From an uncultured Gammaproteobacteria bacterium (GTDB taxonomy: Bacteria > Pseudomonadota > Gammaproteobacteria > Pseudomonadales > Litorivicinaceae), in assembly GCA_913057215.1 (NCBI GenBank), contig CAJXNQ010000009.1, forward strand, positions 1-54,060: a stretch of 54,060 nt of DNA, given 5' to 3'. The notes under the pieces are model-generated. The model had not been told where the DNA came from. It searched no databases and saw only the letters and a list, made by a program, of their open reading frames with translations. Of this stretch, positions 29,103 through 42,671 are shown one piece after another. A program made the position numbers and the translations under genes. Numbering within the stretch: the stretch's first letter is position 1; each line of letters begins with the position of its first letter.

Positions 29103-29300
29103 CTAGCCGCCTCCGATGGCATGAACGATTTCCAATCGATCGCCGTCTCGCAGTTCAACATGCTCAAACTGCGATTTGGGAACGATCTCACCATTATGCT
29201 CTACTGCGATGCGCTTGCCCACGAGGTCAGCATGGGCGAGATACTCCGCCACAGACATCGGCTCCAATGTCTCTGATTTCCCATTCACTTCGATCTGCAT
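29103..29300 (-). CDS. thiS: Sulfur carrier protein ThiS
   Basis: 65 residues, ubiquitin-like beta-grasp, ending in the required di-glycine (HAIGGG). MQIEVNGKSE opens the first strand. The C-terminal thiocarboxylate gives sulfur to ThiG. A strong ribosome site, GGAGGAG, precedes the ATG. Only 16 nt separate it from the rpoH terminator hairpin, so no separate promoter or thiamine riboswitch fits there. Confidence 0.93.
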   Translation of the reverse strand: MQIEVNGKSETLEPMSVAEYLAHADLVGKRIAVEHNGEIVPKSQFEHVELRDGDRLEIVHAIGGG

Positions 29301-29316
29301 CCATTCTCCTCCAATA

Positions 29317-29342
29317 AAAAAGGCCGCTTGCGCGGCCTTTTT
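29317..29342 (-). terminator. Intrinsic terminator after rpoH
   Basis: AAAAAGGCCGC, four-base loop, GCGGCCTTTTT: a GC-rich stem with A and T tracts on either side, 18 nt past the rpoH stop. On the minus strand it ends in a T-run, the standard intrinsic form. It is symmetrical and could work in both directions. Confidence 0.88.
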
Positions 29343-29360
29343 CGATCGAATACGCCGCCG

Positions 29361-30215
29361 CTAGGCAACGAGCGCAGTCTTCACCTTCTTCATGGCGTTT
29401 TTCTCAAGCTGCCGAATCCGCTCGGCAGACACATTATACTTGCCGGCCAACTCATGCAGCGTTGCTTTCTGATCGGATAACCACCGACTGGCCAAAATGT
29501 CCTTACTGCGATCATCAAGATCTGACAGTGCAGAATACAACCGATCGGTCGAATCTTCAGTCCAGTTCTGCTTCTCCAAAATATCAGCTGGGTCCGCATC
29601 AGAGGCTTCCAGATACTGCGCCGGTGACAGCGACAAATCATCGTCATCATCGGTGTAGCCATCAAACGCAGTATCTTGTGCTGCCAGTCGGCCTTCCATT
29701 TGACGCACAACGTCTTCGCTGACGCCCAAGTCATTGGCGACGCTTTTGACTTCGGCCGCTGTGAACCACGCCAATTTCTTCTTGGCGCTTCTCAGGTTAA
29801 AGAACATCTTCCGCTGTGCTTTGGTGGTCGCGATCTTGACGATCCGCCAATTACGTAAGATGTACTCGTGCATTTCAGCTTTGATCCAATGCACGGCAAA
29901 GGACACCAAGCGCACACCCATTTCGGGATTGAAGCGCTTCACAGCCTTCATCAAGCCGACATTCCCCTCTTGGATCAAATCCGCCTGAGGCAACCCATAG
30001 CCTGAGTAGCTGCGTGCAATATGGACGACGAATCGGAGATGCGACATGACCAATGAACGTGCTGCATCCAAGTCGTTGTCGTAGTACAAACGATTCGCAA
30101 TTTCTTTTTCTTCTTCCGCGGTCAGGATCGGAATCTGACTGACAGCCTGCACATAGGCTTCAATCTTCCCGCCCGGAAGTAGTACCTCAACAGGTAAATT
30201 CGAATTTTTCGGCAT
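29361..30215 (-). CDS. rpoH: Heat-shock sigma factor (sigma-32)
   Basis: 284 residues from the ATG at 30215, the same length as E. coli RpoH; GAGGTG lies 8 nt upstream, and upstream in-frame ATG codons add no family residues. Region 2 contains [17 protein letters not shown] and the [15 protein letters not shown] segment. The RpoH box QRKMFFNLR is at 134-142, and region 4.2 ends with [15 protein letters not shown]. It directs transcription of heat-shock genes. Follows ftsY-ftsE-ftsX, the usual order, but has its own upstream promoter with sigma-E features. Confidence 0.96.
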   Translation of the reverse strand: MPKNSNLPVEVLLPGGKIEAYVQAVSQIPILTAEEEKEIANRLYYDNDLDAARSLVMSHLRFVVHIARSYSGYGLPQADLIQEGNVGLMKAVKRFNPEMGVRLVSFAVHWIKAEMHEYILRNWRIVKIATTKAQRKMFFNLRSAKKKLAWFTAAEVKSVANDLGVSEDVVRQMEGRLAAQDTAFDGYTDDDDDLSLSPAQYLEASDADPADILEKQNWTEDSTDRLYSALSDLDDRSKDILASRWLSDQKATLHELAGKYNVSAERIRQLEKNAMKKVKTALVA

Positions 30216-30285
30216 GAAACACCTCGTTTCAGTTAGCTCCTGCATACGCGACGTCGCCGACCTCCTTGTATAGCCTTTCGTAGTA

Positions 30286-30314
30286 TATAGACAGCATTTA
30301 TGTCATTTAGTTCC
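30286..30314 (-). promoter_or_regulatory. Sigma-E-like promoter of rpoH
   Basis: On the minus strand GGAACTA (30314-30308), exactly 15 nt, then GTCTATA (30292-30286). This closely fits the extracytoplasmic sigma-E consensus GGAACTT-N15-GTCTAA, and E. coli rpoH is known to have a sigma-E promoter. The start point would be near 30280, a leader of about 65 nt. Confidence 0.6.
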
Positions 30315-30354
30315 AACGCGCCAAAAATCAACCCCAACTTACGCCTTTTTGGCA

Positions 30355-31260
30355 TCAATGCAGCGCATGCAAGCGTCGGTGTACAGCACGTTCCGCACCG
30401 ATCCAACTGGCCACAATAGCGACCACGGCAACCGTGATCAAAATGCGACCATCCATGGGAATGGATCCGAGTTCAGGATCCAGTGCCTCGAGATTCGATG
30501 CGAGGACCGACGACAATACCGTATTTAGGCCAAAGATCACAACACAGGCAACCAAACCCGATAACAACCCGAGCAAAGTCGCCCGATACAGGTAGGGGCG
30601 TTTGATAAATCCGTTCGATGCACCGAGCAGGGTATAGAGTTCAATACGTCGGCGGTCATCTACGACATCAGCAGCCGACACCAGAAACACAGCCATCAGT
30701 ACACCGAGAATGGTCAGCATTGAGAGCCCTAAGCCAAGTAAGCCGAGCATTTCGACCAGTGAGGCATATTGCACCCGGGCAGACGGGTAATAGCGAAGCG
30801 ACATCACCCGTTGATCTGATCGCAATCCGTCGATCACTGCCGCCTCACCGGCTTCATCACCAACAAACGAAAATCGCACGCGCAATGCGTCCGGTAAGGG
30901 GTTGTCATCCCGAAGCACTGTCATCTGCGACAACCCGTCACTGGCGCTCAACGCATCGAGTGCTTCACTCTTTGGAATGAAAGTGATCGCGTCGATCACA
31001 GCTTGGTCTTCCAAACTGCGCTCCAAGTCAATCCGAGATTCCAGATCCAGGTCACGCTCGAGAAACACCAAAGCCTCACTTTGCACCGCGTCACTTGGGA
31101 CCAAAGAGGCCATCCCCAACCAGATCTGACCCAGCCACCCAGGAATAGCCAGCAATACGCCCAGCAAGCAAATCACCACAATAAATTGGGTCATCCGATC
31201 ACGCGTCCGTTTCATGGCTTCGGAGAACGCACTTTGATGATCAAGTAACCAGCGCATCAC
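30355..31260 (-). CDS. ftsX: Cell division protein FtsX
   Basis: 301 residues. Four membrane helices are predicted from hydrophobicity: about 25-47, then after a periplasmic domain about 170-195, 222-245 and 270-290. The helices flank the FtsX permease-like region. With FtsE it forms an ABC-type complex at the septum that controls cell-wall hydrolases. Overlaps ftsE by 4 nt; order ftsY-ftsE-ftsX-rpoH is conserved. Confidence 0.94.
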   Translation of the reverse strand: MMRWLLDHQSAFSEAMKRTRDRMTQFIVVICLLGVLLAIPGWLGQIWLGMASLVPSDAVQSEALVFLERDLDLESRIDLERSLEDQAVIDAITFIPKSEALDALSASDGLSQMTVLRDDNPLPDALRVRFSFVGDEAGEAAVIDGLRSDQRVMSLRYYPSARVQYASLVEMLGLLGLGLSMLTILGVLMAVFLVSAADVVDDRRRIELYTLLGASNGFIKRPYLYRATLLGLLSGLVACVVIFGLNTVLSSVLASNLEALDPELGSIPMDGRILITVAVVAIVASWIGAERAVHRRLHALH

Positions 31261-31931
31261 CGAGATGCACCCACATCATCAGAAACCAGTCGCCCCCGCT
31301 CAATAGTGAGATGCCGAAACGGCAATGACTCCACCACAGCCCGCTCGTGTGTCGCGACCAAAATGGTGACACCGAGCTGCTGAAATTGCGTAAACATCCG
31401 CATCACACGAGCCGACAATTCAGGATCTAAGTTGCCCGTTGGCTCATCCGCCACCACCAAGGCTGGGCGATGAACGATGGCACGTGCAATGCCGACGCGC
31501 TGTTGTTGACCGCCTGATAAGACCCGCGGGCTTGTCATGGCCTGGTCAGACAAATCGACGCGAGAAAGTGCTGCATTGACACGCTTCGGGATGTCAGCCT
31601 CTTTAAACCCAGCAATCCGAAGGGGCAAGGCCACGTTGTCAAAGACAGTCAGATCCTCTTCAAGGTTCGGGTCCTGAAACACCACCCCCACACGTCGGCG
31701 ATATCGCGCCAACTTCTCCCCATTGAGCGATGCCAAATCAGTCCCAGCCACCCGGACAGCTCCTTGACTGGCTTTTTCAAGCCCAAGCAGTAAGCGGAGC
31801 AGGGTGGATTTTCCCGCGCCTGAGTGCCCCGTCAAAAAAGCCATCTCCCCAGGTGCGAGCTTGAAGGTCACATTTGACAACGCCGGTCGCTGACCGTCGT
31901 AGACCTTGCTGACAGACTCAAATTCAATCAT
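31257..31931 (-). CDS. ftsE: Cell division ATP-binding protein FtsE
   Basis: 224 residues, ABC ATPase. Walker A GHSGAGKST at 35-43, signature LSGGQQQR from 138, Walker B ending with D162-E163 (VVADEPTGNLD), and the switch histidine in ATHER. It powers FtsX in septal peptidoglycan remodelling. Its start overlaps the ftsY stop by 4 nt. Confidence 0.95.
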   Translation of the reverse strand: MIEFESVSKVYDGQRPALSNVTFKLAPGEMAFLTGHSGAGKSTLLRLLLGLEKASQGAVRVAGTDLASLNGEKLARYRRRVGVVFQDPNLEEDLTVFDNVALPLRIAGFKEADIPKRVNAALSRVDLSDQAMTSPRVLSGGQQQRVGIARAIVHRPALVVADEPTGNLDPELSARVMRMFTQFQQLGVTILVATHERAVVESLPFRHLTIERGRLVSDDVGASR

Positions 31932-33001
31932 TCAGAGGGGTTTCCAAAGAGCGCGTCAATAAAGGCCGATCGATCGAATGGTTGTAAATCGGAGGATTGT
32001 TCACCGAGGCCGACATAGCGGATCGGCAGATTGAATTCACGCGCCAAGGCAAACACGATCCCGCCTTTCGCGGTCCCGTCGAGTTTTGTGAGGACCAGAC
32101 CTGTGGGCTTGATGGCTTTTGAGAATTCTCGCGCTTGGCTGATGGCATTTTGTCCGGTCCCTGCATCCAAGACCAAGAGCACTTCGTGTGGTGCGCCCAT
32201 CTCAAGCTTGCCAAGGACGCGGCCAATTTTCTCAAGCTCAGACATCAGATTGGTCTTGTTTTGTAAACGCCCTGCCGTATCACCCAATACCACTGAGATC
32301 CCACGGGCCTTTGCCGACGCGCACGCGTCGTACAATACAGAGGCCGAGTCCGCACCTGAATCTTGAGAGATGACAGGCACATTGAGTCGCTCTCCCCAGG
32401 TCTTCAACTGCTCAACAGCCGCTGCTCTAAAGGTGTCGCCTGCAGCCAACAACACAGACTGGCCATTGGATTGAAACTGATATGCCAGCTTGCCAATGGT
32501 GGTGGTTTTACCAACACCATTGACGCCAATCATCAGCATCACGTGCGGGGCACTTGGATCCATCTCCACGACCGACTCTGTCGGCTCCAAGATGTCGGAC
32601 AAAATGGATTTCAATAACGCCATCAGCCCATCTTGTGAATCCACACCCTCGGCCTTCGCACGCGTCACCAAGGTCTCTAAAATCCAGTCGGTCGTTTCAA
32701 CACCCACATCGGCAGACAGTAGAACAGCCTCTAAATCTTCCCGCACTTCTTCATCAAGGCCGCCTGAAAACAGTCCGCGCAAACTCTGCGTCAATTGGGT
32801 TCTGGAACGGGTGAGTGCATCAAAAAAGCTGACAGACGAAGGCTCAACGACTTCGGATGACACATCCGTCGCTGTCGCGTCATAGGGGGCAGCCTCATCT
32901 GAAGAGGTGGCGTCTGGCTTTTTTCGAATGACGAAAAACCAAAGCAACACACCCAAGGACGCGGCAAGCCCCAGCCATAGCAACACATTCACACTGATCA
33001 C
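31928..33001 (-). CDS. ftsY: Signal recognition particle receptor FtsY
   Basis: 357 residues. An N-terminal hydrophobic helix (about 5-25), a short acidic linker (to about 55), then the SRP GTPase NG domain: P-loop GVNGVGKT at 159-166, DTAGRLQ and TKLDGTAKGG. It receives SRP-ribosome complexes at the inner membrane. The acidic A domain is short compared with E. coli, and the membrane helix at the very N-terminus is as in pseudomonads. First gene of ftsYEX; diverges from rsmD. Confidence 0.95.
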   Translation of the reverse strand: MISVNVLLWLGLAASLGVLLWFFVIRKKPDATSSDEAAPYDATATDVSSEVVEPSSVSFFDALTRSRTQLTQSLRGLFSGGLDEEVREDLEAVLLSADVGVETTDWILETLVTRAKAEGVDSQDGLMALLKSILSDILEPTESVVEMDPSAPHVMLMIGVNGVGKTTTIGKLAYQFQSNGQSVLLAAGDTFRAAAVEQLKTWGERLNVPVISQDSGADSASVLYDACASAKARGISVVLGDTAGRLQNKTNLMSELEKIGRVLGKLEMGAPHEVLLVLDAGTGQNAISQAREFSKAIKPTGLVLTKLDGTAKGGIVFALAREFNLPIRYVGLGEQSSDLQPFDRSAFIDALFGNPSE

Positions 33002-33047
33002 CGATGGAAATCCTTATCGTTTAAGGCGCAGATGATACCATTTGCAC

Positions 33048-34902
<1,855 letters not shown>

Positions 34903-34908
34903 GCGCCC

Positions 34909-35064
34909 TTACTTAATCTTGGCTTCCTTGTACATCACGTGCTTACGGACCACGGGATCGTACTTTTTAAATTCGAGTTTATCCGGCGTATTCCGCTTGT
35001 TTTTATCGGTCGTGTAGTAATGACCGGTTCCAGCAGACGACACCAATTTGATCTTGTCACGCAT
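34909..35064 (-). CDS. rpmG: 50S ribosomal protein L33
   Basis: 51 residues, too short for most ORF cut-offs. It opens [19 protein letters not shown] and ends [14 protein letters not shown], a clear L33 match. It lacks the zinc cysteines (the C-minus type). Part of the large ribosomal subunit. Starts 3 nt after rpmB. Confidence 0.96.
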   Translation of the reverse strand: MRDKIKLVSSAGTGHYYTTDKNKRNTPDKLEFKKYDPVVRKHVMYKEAKIK

Positions 35065-35067
35065 GGT

Positions 35068-35304
35068 TTACACCTTCTCGCCACGTGAGCGCATGTCAGC
35101 CAAGACGGCATCGATACCCTGTTTATCAATAATGCGCATGCCTTTTGTCGACACACGCAGACGCACGAATCGCTTCTCCGACTCAACCCAAAACCGATGC
35201 CAGTGCAGGTTTGGGAGGAAACGGCGCTTCGTTTTAATATTCGAATGCGACACGTTGTTGCCGGTTACCGGACGTTTGCCCGTTACTTGGCACACCTTTG
35301 ACAT
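35068..35304 (-). CDS. rpmB: 50S ribosomal protein L28
   Basis: 78 residues from the ATG at 35304, exactly the family length; the frame is open further upstream but without L28 similarity. [20 protein letters not shown] and the basic [12 protein letters not shown] segment are diagnostic. First gene of rpmB-rpmG, preceded by a good sigma-70 promoter. Confidence 0.97.
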   Translation of the reverse strand: MSKVCQVTGKRPVTGNNVSHSNIKTKRRFLPNLHWHRFWVESEKRFVRLRVSTKGMRIIDKQGIDAVLADMRSRGEKV

Positions 35305-35350
35305 AATGAGATCCGCCTTTGCTTTACAGACCGTGAAAAAATGGACGCGA

Positions 35351-35379
35351 AGCATACCTCCGTCTCTCGGAAATGACAA
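35351..35379 (-). promoter_or_regulatory. Sigma-70 promoter of rpmB-rpmG
   Basis: On the minus strand TTGTCA (35379-35374), 17-nt spacer, TATGCT (35356-35351). The start would be near 35344, giving a leader of about 40 nt to rpmB. Five of six -35 and four of six -10 bases fit the consensus. Confidence 0.55.
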
Positions 35380-35467
35380 GCCAGTTTGGCGATGCATCGA
35401 GGTGATACACAGAACGCGAGCAGGCAACCACTTCATGATATCGTTCGCCTGATAAAGGAGAGCATTT

Positions 35468-36700
35468 GTGGCACACCCAGACTGGTTTGATCAAAAGCGC
35501 ATCATTCTTGGCGTCACCGGCGGAATTGCGTGCTACAAAGCCTGCGAGATCGCACGGCAGCTCGGACGTCTCGGCGCCACCGTCCAGGTGGTCATGACTG
35601 AGGCGGCAACGGCATTCGTCTCGCCATTGACCTTCCAAGCGCTCACCGGTCATCCCGTGCGGACCTCACTGCTTGATGCCAATGCCGAAGCAGGTATGGG
35701 GCATATCGAATTGGCCCGGTGGGCTGATCTCATTCTCATCGCCCCCTGCACCGCCAATACGCTGGCAACGCTCGCCTCGGGGCGTGCCGATGATCTATTG
35801 AGTACGCTGTGGCTTGCCTCCACAGCTCCCAAAGCTGTCGCTCCGGCCATGAACCAGGCCATGTGGGCTGATCCAACGACGACACAACACTGCCAACAGA
35901 TTGAAGCGCAAGGCACGTGGGTACTGGGTCCAGATGCAGGGGTGCAGGCATGCGGCGACGTCGGTCTGGGGCGCATGCTAGAACCCGATGCGCTGATTGA
36001 GTCGCTGCTCACACATATCCAGTCAGGCCCACTTGATGGTCGACAGATTCTGCTGACTGCAGGTCCCACACATGAACCCATTGATCCTGTTCGCTATCTG
36101 GCCAATCGTTCATCGGGGAAAATGGGCTTTGCGTTGGCGGCCGAAGCCAAGCGCTTGGGTGCAGTGGTTGAGCTGATATCAGGCCCCGTGCACTTAGAGA
36201 CCCCCCACGGAGTGCGTCGGACCGATGTCGAAACGGCTGAACAGATGCATCAGGCTGTGCTTGAGCGCATTGTCGCAGCCGATATCTTTATTGGAGCAGC
36301 CGCAGTGTCTGACATGCGCCCAGCACAACCGGCGAGACACAAACTCAAAAAACAATCAGATCACCTCAACCACCTTGAGCTGGTCGAAAATCCAGACATT
36401 GTGCAATCGGTGGCAAGCCATCCACATCGGCCTCAATTGGTCGTTGGCTTTGCGGCAGAAACCGATGACGTGGAGCGCCACGCCAGATCCAAGCTCACGC
36501 ACAAGGCGCTCGACTGTATCATTGCCAACGATGTGTCAGGCGGCCAGGTGTTTGGGCGAGACATCACGGCAGTGTCCATTATTGACGCCCACACAACCCA
36601 GCACTTCTCGACCACAACCAAGGAGGATGCCGCCAAGGCCATTCTGGCGCATCTCTCTGTCTTACTCAGCCAAGGACCCTCTCATGGAACTGCAATTTAA
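35468..36700 (+). CDS. coaBC: Bifunctional phosphopantothenoylcysteine decarboxylase / synthetase
   Basis: 410 residues, two domains. The N-terminal CoaC flavoprotein part has [23 protein letters not shown], the flavin segment PCTANTLAT and the substrate clamp APAMN, with the active-site cysteine in [10 protein letters not shown]. The C-terminal CoaB part begins [16 protein letters not shown] and includes NRSSGKMG. It joins cysteine to phosphopantothenate and decarboxylates the product in CoA synthesis. Starts with GTG after AAAGGAG. Overlaps dut by 17 nt. Confidence 0.95.
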   Translation: MAHPDWFDQKRIILGVTGGIACYKACEIARQLGRLGATVQVVMTEAATAFVSPLTFQALTGHPVRTSLLDANAEAGMGHIELARWADLILIAPCTANTLATLASGRADDLLSTLWLASTAPKAVAPAMNQAMWADPTTTQHCQQIEAQGTWVLGPDAGVQACGDVGLGRMLEPDALIESLLTHIQSGPLDGRQILLTAGPTHEPIDPVRYLANRSSGKMGFALAAEAKRLGAVVELISGPVHLETPHGVRRTDVETAEQMHQAVLERIVAADIFIGAAAVSDMRPAQPARHKLKKQSDHLNHLELVENPDIVQSVASHPHRPQLVVGFAAETDDVERHARSKLTHKALDCIIANDVSGGQVFGRDITAVSIIDAHTTQHFSTTTKEDAAKAILAHLSVLLSQGPSHGTAI

Positions 36701-37133
36701 GCGACTTGACCCCCGCGTTGGCACCGATTGGCCTCTACCCGAGCTCGGAACAGCCGGCTCTGCAGGTATGGATCTCCGTGCTTGCCTCGATGGCCCTCTG
36801 ACCCTCGCACCCGGTGCGACAGAGCTGATCGGAACCGGGCTTGCCATCCATCTCAACGATCCGGGTCTGTGTGCATTGATCCTGCCACGCAGTGGCCTTG
36901 GCCATCGCGGACTGGTGCTTGGTAATCTTGTCGGCCTGATTGATTCGGATTATCAAGGCGAGCTGAAGATCTCGACTTGGAACCGAGGCGAGACCCCGCA
37001 TACCATTGAGCCCGGCGATCGAATTGCACAACTCGTGATCACTCCAGTCATCCAGCCGGTGCTGGTCGAAGTGGACTCATTTGAAACCTCAAGCCGCGGT
37101 GACGGCGGATTTGGCTCAACAGGAACCCGTTAA
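36684..37133 (+). CDS. dut: dUTP diphosphatase
   Basis: 149 residues from the ATG at 36684 (AAGGA upstream); the open frame upstream to 36225 is a shadow of coaBC. All five dUTPase motifs are seen: [30 protein letters not shown] and the C-terminal [10 protein letters not shown] arm. It hydrolyses dUTP to dUMP, keeping uracil out of DNA. Order coaBC-dut-algC is as in Pseudomonas. Confidence 0.96.
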   Translation: MELQFKRLDPRVGTDWPLPELGTAGSAGMDLRACLDGPLTLAPGATELIGTGLAIHLNDPGLCALILPRSGLGHRGLVLGNLVGLIDSDYQGELKISTWNRGETPHTIEPGDRIAQLVITPVIQPVLVEVDSFETSSRGDGGFGSTGTR

Positions 37134-37138
37134 TCAGC

Positions 37139-40052
<2,914 letters not shown>

Positions 40053-40137
40053 AAGACACGTCTAACATGATTGGAGTAGGTTAAAAATAGTACACTAGTG
40101 TGCACGCACGTGCCCAACAAGGATGTTCAATCCCTCC

Positions 40138-40929
40138 ATGCGTATCATCAGTTTGCGATGTCAGGGTCTGGTCTCGGCAGCAAAACAAGGACTCATTGAC
40201 TGGCTTGCCTCCAAAGACGCCGACATCATTTGTTTGCAAGATGTCAGAGTCCGTGAATACAAAGTCATTGATGATCCGAGGTTCTGTCCCGAGGGCTTTG
40301 AGCCCTTTTATTTTGAAGGGGAAGATGAGCACACAGGTGGCGTCGCCATCTTCACACGACATACCCCCAAAGCGGTGATGCGGGGACTCGGAAATTATCA
40401 ATTCGATAAAGACGGGCGCTACATTCAGGCCGACTTTGAAGACCTGAGCGTCGTTTCAGTATTACCACCAGCACCCTGGGAAGCAGATATCGAGCCGTTG
40501 CGCACTCAGTTTATGGAATCACTCGATAACTGGATGCGAAAGATTCGAAAAAAACGCCGGCATTTCATTTTTTGTGGCGATTTTGGCATCGGCGCACGGA
40601 CGCTTGACCTGGAAGAGTGGCATCAACACAACGACACGCCGGGGTTTACCAAGTCAGATCGACAATGGCTCGACCAAATTTTGACTGAGGCGGGCTATGT
40701 CGACGCCTTCCGGGCCGTCTTTGCCAATGAGGTGGCTTACAGTTGGTTCCCCACAGAGGCCGAGCTCGGCATGCCAAGTCCCGGCGCCTGGCGGACGGAC
40801 TTGCAACTGGCATCACAAGAAATTGGCAAGCGCATCTTAACCGCAGGCTATGTCGCCAAACGGCCTTTTGACAATCGCGTCCCATTGGTCGTTGATTACG
40901 ACCTGGCACTCGATCACGACACCGTTTAA
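40138..40929 (+). CDS. crc: Crc-like protein (exonuclease III fold, nuclease site degraded)
   Basis: 263 residues from the ATG at 40138 (another in-frame ATG at 40123 has AAGG directly against it). It opens [10 protein letters not shown] and matches Pseudomonas Crc in length and in being next to pyrE. The exonuclease III catalytic residues are changed: C8 for the first Asn, D35 for Glu (LQDVR), G150 for Asn (CGDFGIG), and N246-R247 for the final Asp-His; D148 and D221 remain. Crc acts with Hfq to repress catabolic mRNAs rather than cutting DNA; I infer that role here. The last 4 nt overlap rph. Confidence 0.85.
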   Translation: MRIISLRCQGLVSAAKQGLIDWLASKDADIICLQDVRVREYKVIDDPRFCPEGFEPFYFEGEDEHTGGVAIFTRHTPKAVMRGLGNYQFDKDGRYIQADFEDLSVVSVLPPAPWEADIEPLRTQFMESLDNWMRKIRKKRRHFIFCGDFGIGARTLDLEEWHQHNDTPGFTKSDRQWLDQILTEAGYVDAFRAVFANEVAYSWFPTEAELGMPSPGAWRTDLQLASQEIGKRILTAGYVAKRPFDNRVPLVVDYDLALDHDTV

Positions 40930-41645
40930 CCCGTCGCTAACGCGTCTTTTTGCGCTTGGATTAAATGAGAGATCCCTGCCTCGCCGAGATCGAGAAGCGC
41001 GTTGAGCTCAGCACGCGAGAATGGAGCCTCTTCCGCAGTTCCCTGGATCTCAATCAATTGCGGACCCTCGGCGATCACGAGATTCAGGTCAGAATCAGCC
41101 GATGAATCTTCTGCATAGTCGAGATCCAAAACCGGTGTTCCCTGATACACACCAACAGACACCGCTGCCACGAAATGCAACAAAGGGTCTTCAGTCAGTA
41201 AGCCCTGGCGCTGCAGACCATTGAGCGCATCTACCAACGCCACCATGCCACCGGTGATCGAGGCCGTACGGGTTCCGCCATCGGCTTGCAACACGTCACA
41301 ATCCACGGTGATTTGACGCTCCCCCAATTTCTTTAAATCAACCGCAGCGCGGAGCGAGCGGCCAATCAAACGCTGAATTTCTTGTGTACGTCCAGACTGT
41401 TTACCGCGGGCAGCCTCTCGATCGCTGCGGGTATGCGTAGAACCTGGCAGCATCCCATACTCTGCGGTAATCCATCCTTGTCCCTTCCCTTTCATCCAAC
41501 GTGGGACTTGTTCAGTGACAGATGCGGTACAGAGCACCCGAGTGTCACCAAACTCAACGAGCACAGATCCTGCCGCATGCCGAGTGAATTGACGTGTAAA
41601 AGACACCGAACGCATTGCGTCGGTCGCGCGGCCACTGGGTCGCAT
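40926..41645 (-). CDS. rph: Ribonuclease PH
   Basis: 239 residues, same length as other RNase [32 protein letters not shown], the phosphate-binding [20 protein letters not shown], and [16 protein letters not shown] are diagnostic. It trims tRNA 3' ends phosphorolytically. AGAGG precedes the ATG. Diverges from gmk and overlaps the end of crc. Confidence 0.96.
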   Translation of the reverse strand: MRPSGRATDAMRSVSFTRQFTRHAAGSVLVEFGDTRVLCTASVTEQVPRWMKGKGQGWITAEYGMLPGSTHTRSDREAARGKQSGRTQEIQRLIGRSLRAAVDLKKLGERQITVDCDVLQADGGTRTASITGGMVALVDALNGLQRQGLLTEDPLLHFVAAVSVGVYQGTPVLDLDYAEDSSADSDLNLVIAEGPQLIEIQGTAEEAPFSRAELNALLDLGEAGISHLIQAQKDALATG

Positions 41646-41716
41646 GGCAGAACCTCTCTAATTGAACTAAACTGAATAGATACTTCCCATTATGACCATC
41701 TGAGACGCATCTTTAC

Positions 41717-42337
41717 ATGCCGAAAGGCCAGCTTTTTGTTATTTCAGCGCCCTCAGGCGCTGGCAAAACCAGTTTAGTCACGGCGGCTCTCGCGCGCGTG
41801 CCTGAGTTGCAAGTCAGTGTGTCACACACCACCCGTGCACCCAGACCGGGAGAACAAGACGGTCGGGAATATCATTTTGTCTCGCACGCCACGTTCGAAG
41901 AACTCATTCGCGACGAGGCATTGTTTGAATATGCCGAAGTCTTCGGCCACTTATACGGAACAGCCAAGGAAACGGTCCTTTCACAACTGCGCTCGGGCAA
42001 CAACGTGATTCTCGAAATTGATTGGCAAGGTGCCGCACAGGTGCGGGCCCTGTGGCCGGATGTCGTGTCGGTATTCATTTTGCCACCCACACGTGAGGCA
42101 TTGCGGGAACGACTGATTTCAAGGAAACAAGACGACGAGCAAACCATTGAATCCAGGATGGCCGAGGCCGACGAAACACTCGCAAAGGCGCCCGACTTCG
42201 ATTTCTGGGTGATCAATGATGACTTTGAAGTCGCGCTTTTAGAGTTACAAACCATCCTTCAGGGCGATCGTACGCCGAGTGGTGGAATGACAGAAAAAGA
42301 CACTGTTTTCCTTCAAAAACTTCTCGGCCAATCATAA
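41717..42337 (+). CDS. gmk: Guanylate kinase
   Basis: 206 residues. P-loop [10 protein letters not shown] at 11-20; [19 protein letters not shown] binds [14 protein letters not shown] follows. It makes GDP from GMP. gmk-rpoZ-spoT is the standard order; here it feeds the same guanine nucleotide pool that SpoT acts on. Confidence 0.96.
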   Translation: MPKGQLFVISAPSGAGKTSLVTAALARVPELQVSVSHTTRAPRPGEQDGREYHFVSHATFEELIRDEALFEYAEVFGHLYGTAKETVLSQLRSGNNVILEIDWQGAAQVRALWPDVVSVFILPPTREALRERLISRKQDDEQTIESRMAEADETLAKAPDFDFWVINDDFEVALLELQTILQGDRTPSGGMTEKDTVFLQKLLGQS

Positions 42338-42349
42338 TTCCCATATACT
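42321..42349 (+). promoter_or_regulatory. Possible promoter before rpoZ-spoT
   Basis: TATACT (42344-42349) lies in the 50-nt gap between gmk and rpoZ, with a weak TTCTCG 17 nt upstream inside the end of gmk. It could give rpoZ-spoT expression independent of gmk. Only the -10 is good. Confidence 0.3.
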
Positions 42350-42387
42350 ATGTGGTTCCCCTTACAAAACTGGATGAAGGAAAACCC

Positions 42388-42669
42388 ATGGCTCGAGTGA
42401 CTGTGGAAGATTGTCTCGACAACGTCGAAAACCGGTTCGAATTGGTCATGCTTGGCACCCGGCGTGCGCGGCAATTATCAACCGGCGGTAAAGATCCGTT
42501 GGTGGCTGAAGAAAATGACAAGCCGACCGTCATTGCGCTCAGAGAGATCGCTGAAGGCATGATCAATCGTGACGTGCTTGACGCTGAAGACGCGAAAACC
42601 GAGGCGGAACTTGAAATGGCACGTGCCCGTTTTGAGCCGCGTCAGCCGGTCTTTGACAGCGACTTCTAA
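42388..42669 (+). CDS. rpoZ: RNA polymerase omega subunit
   Basis: 93 residues from the ATG at 42388, with AAGGA 8 nt upstream; 12 extra codons upstream are in frame but not family-like. [26 protein letters not shown] and [13 protein letters not shown] are conserved omega segments. It helps assemble RNA polymerase and forms part of a ppGpp site in E. coli. spoT starts 2 nt later. Confidence 0.96.
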   Translation: MARVTVEDCLDNVENRFELVMLGTRRARQLSTGGKDPLVAEENDKPTVIALREIAEGMINRDVLDAEDAKTEAELEMARARFEPRQPVFDSDF

Positions 42670-42671
42670 CG

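Noticed and set aside
29301-29316. Thiamine pyrophosphate riboswitch before thiS
   Set aside because: The space is 16 nt and consists of the ribosome site.
30319-30354. GCCAAAAA and TTTTTGGC repeat between ftsX and rpoH as a terminator
   Set aside because: The stem is A/T-rich with an 18-nt loop and no T-run after it; also it lies just upstream of the rpoH promoter, so chance is likely.
36225-36683. An upstream extension of dut giving a 302-residue protein
   Set aside because: The extra part is a different frame of coaBC; dut has its own ATG with AAGGA at 36684 and the usual 149-residue length.
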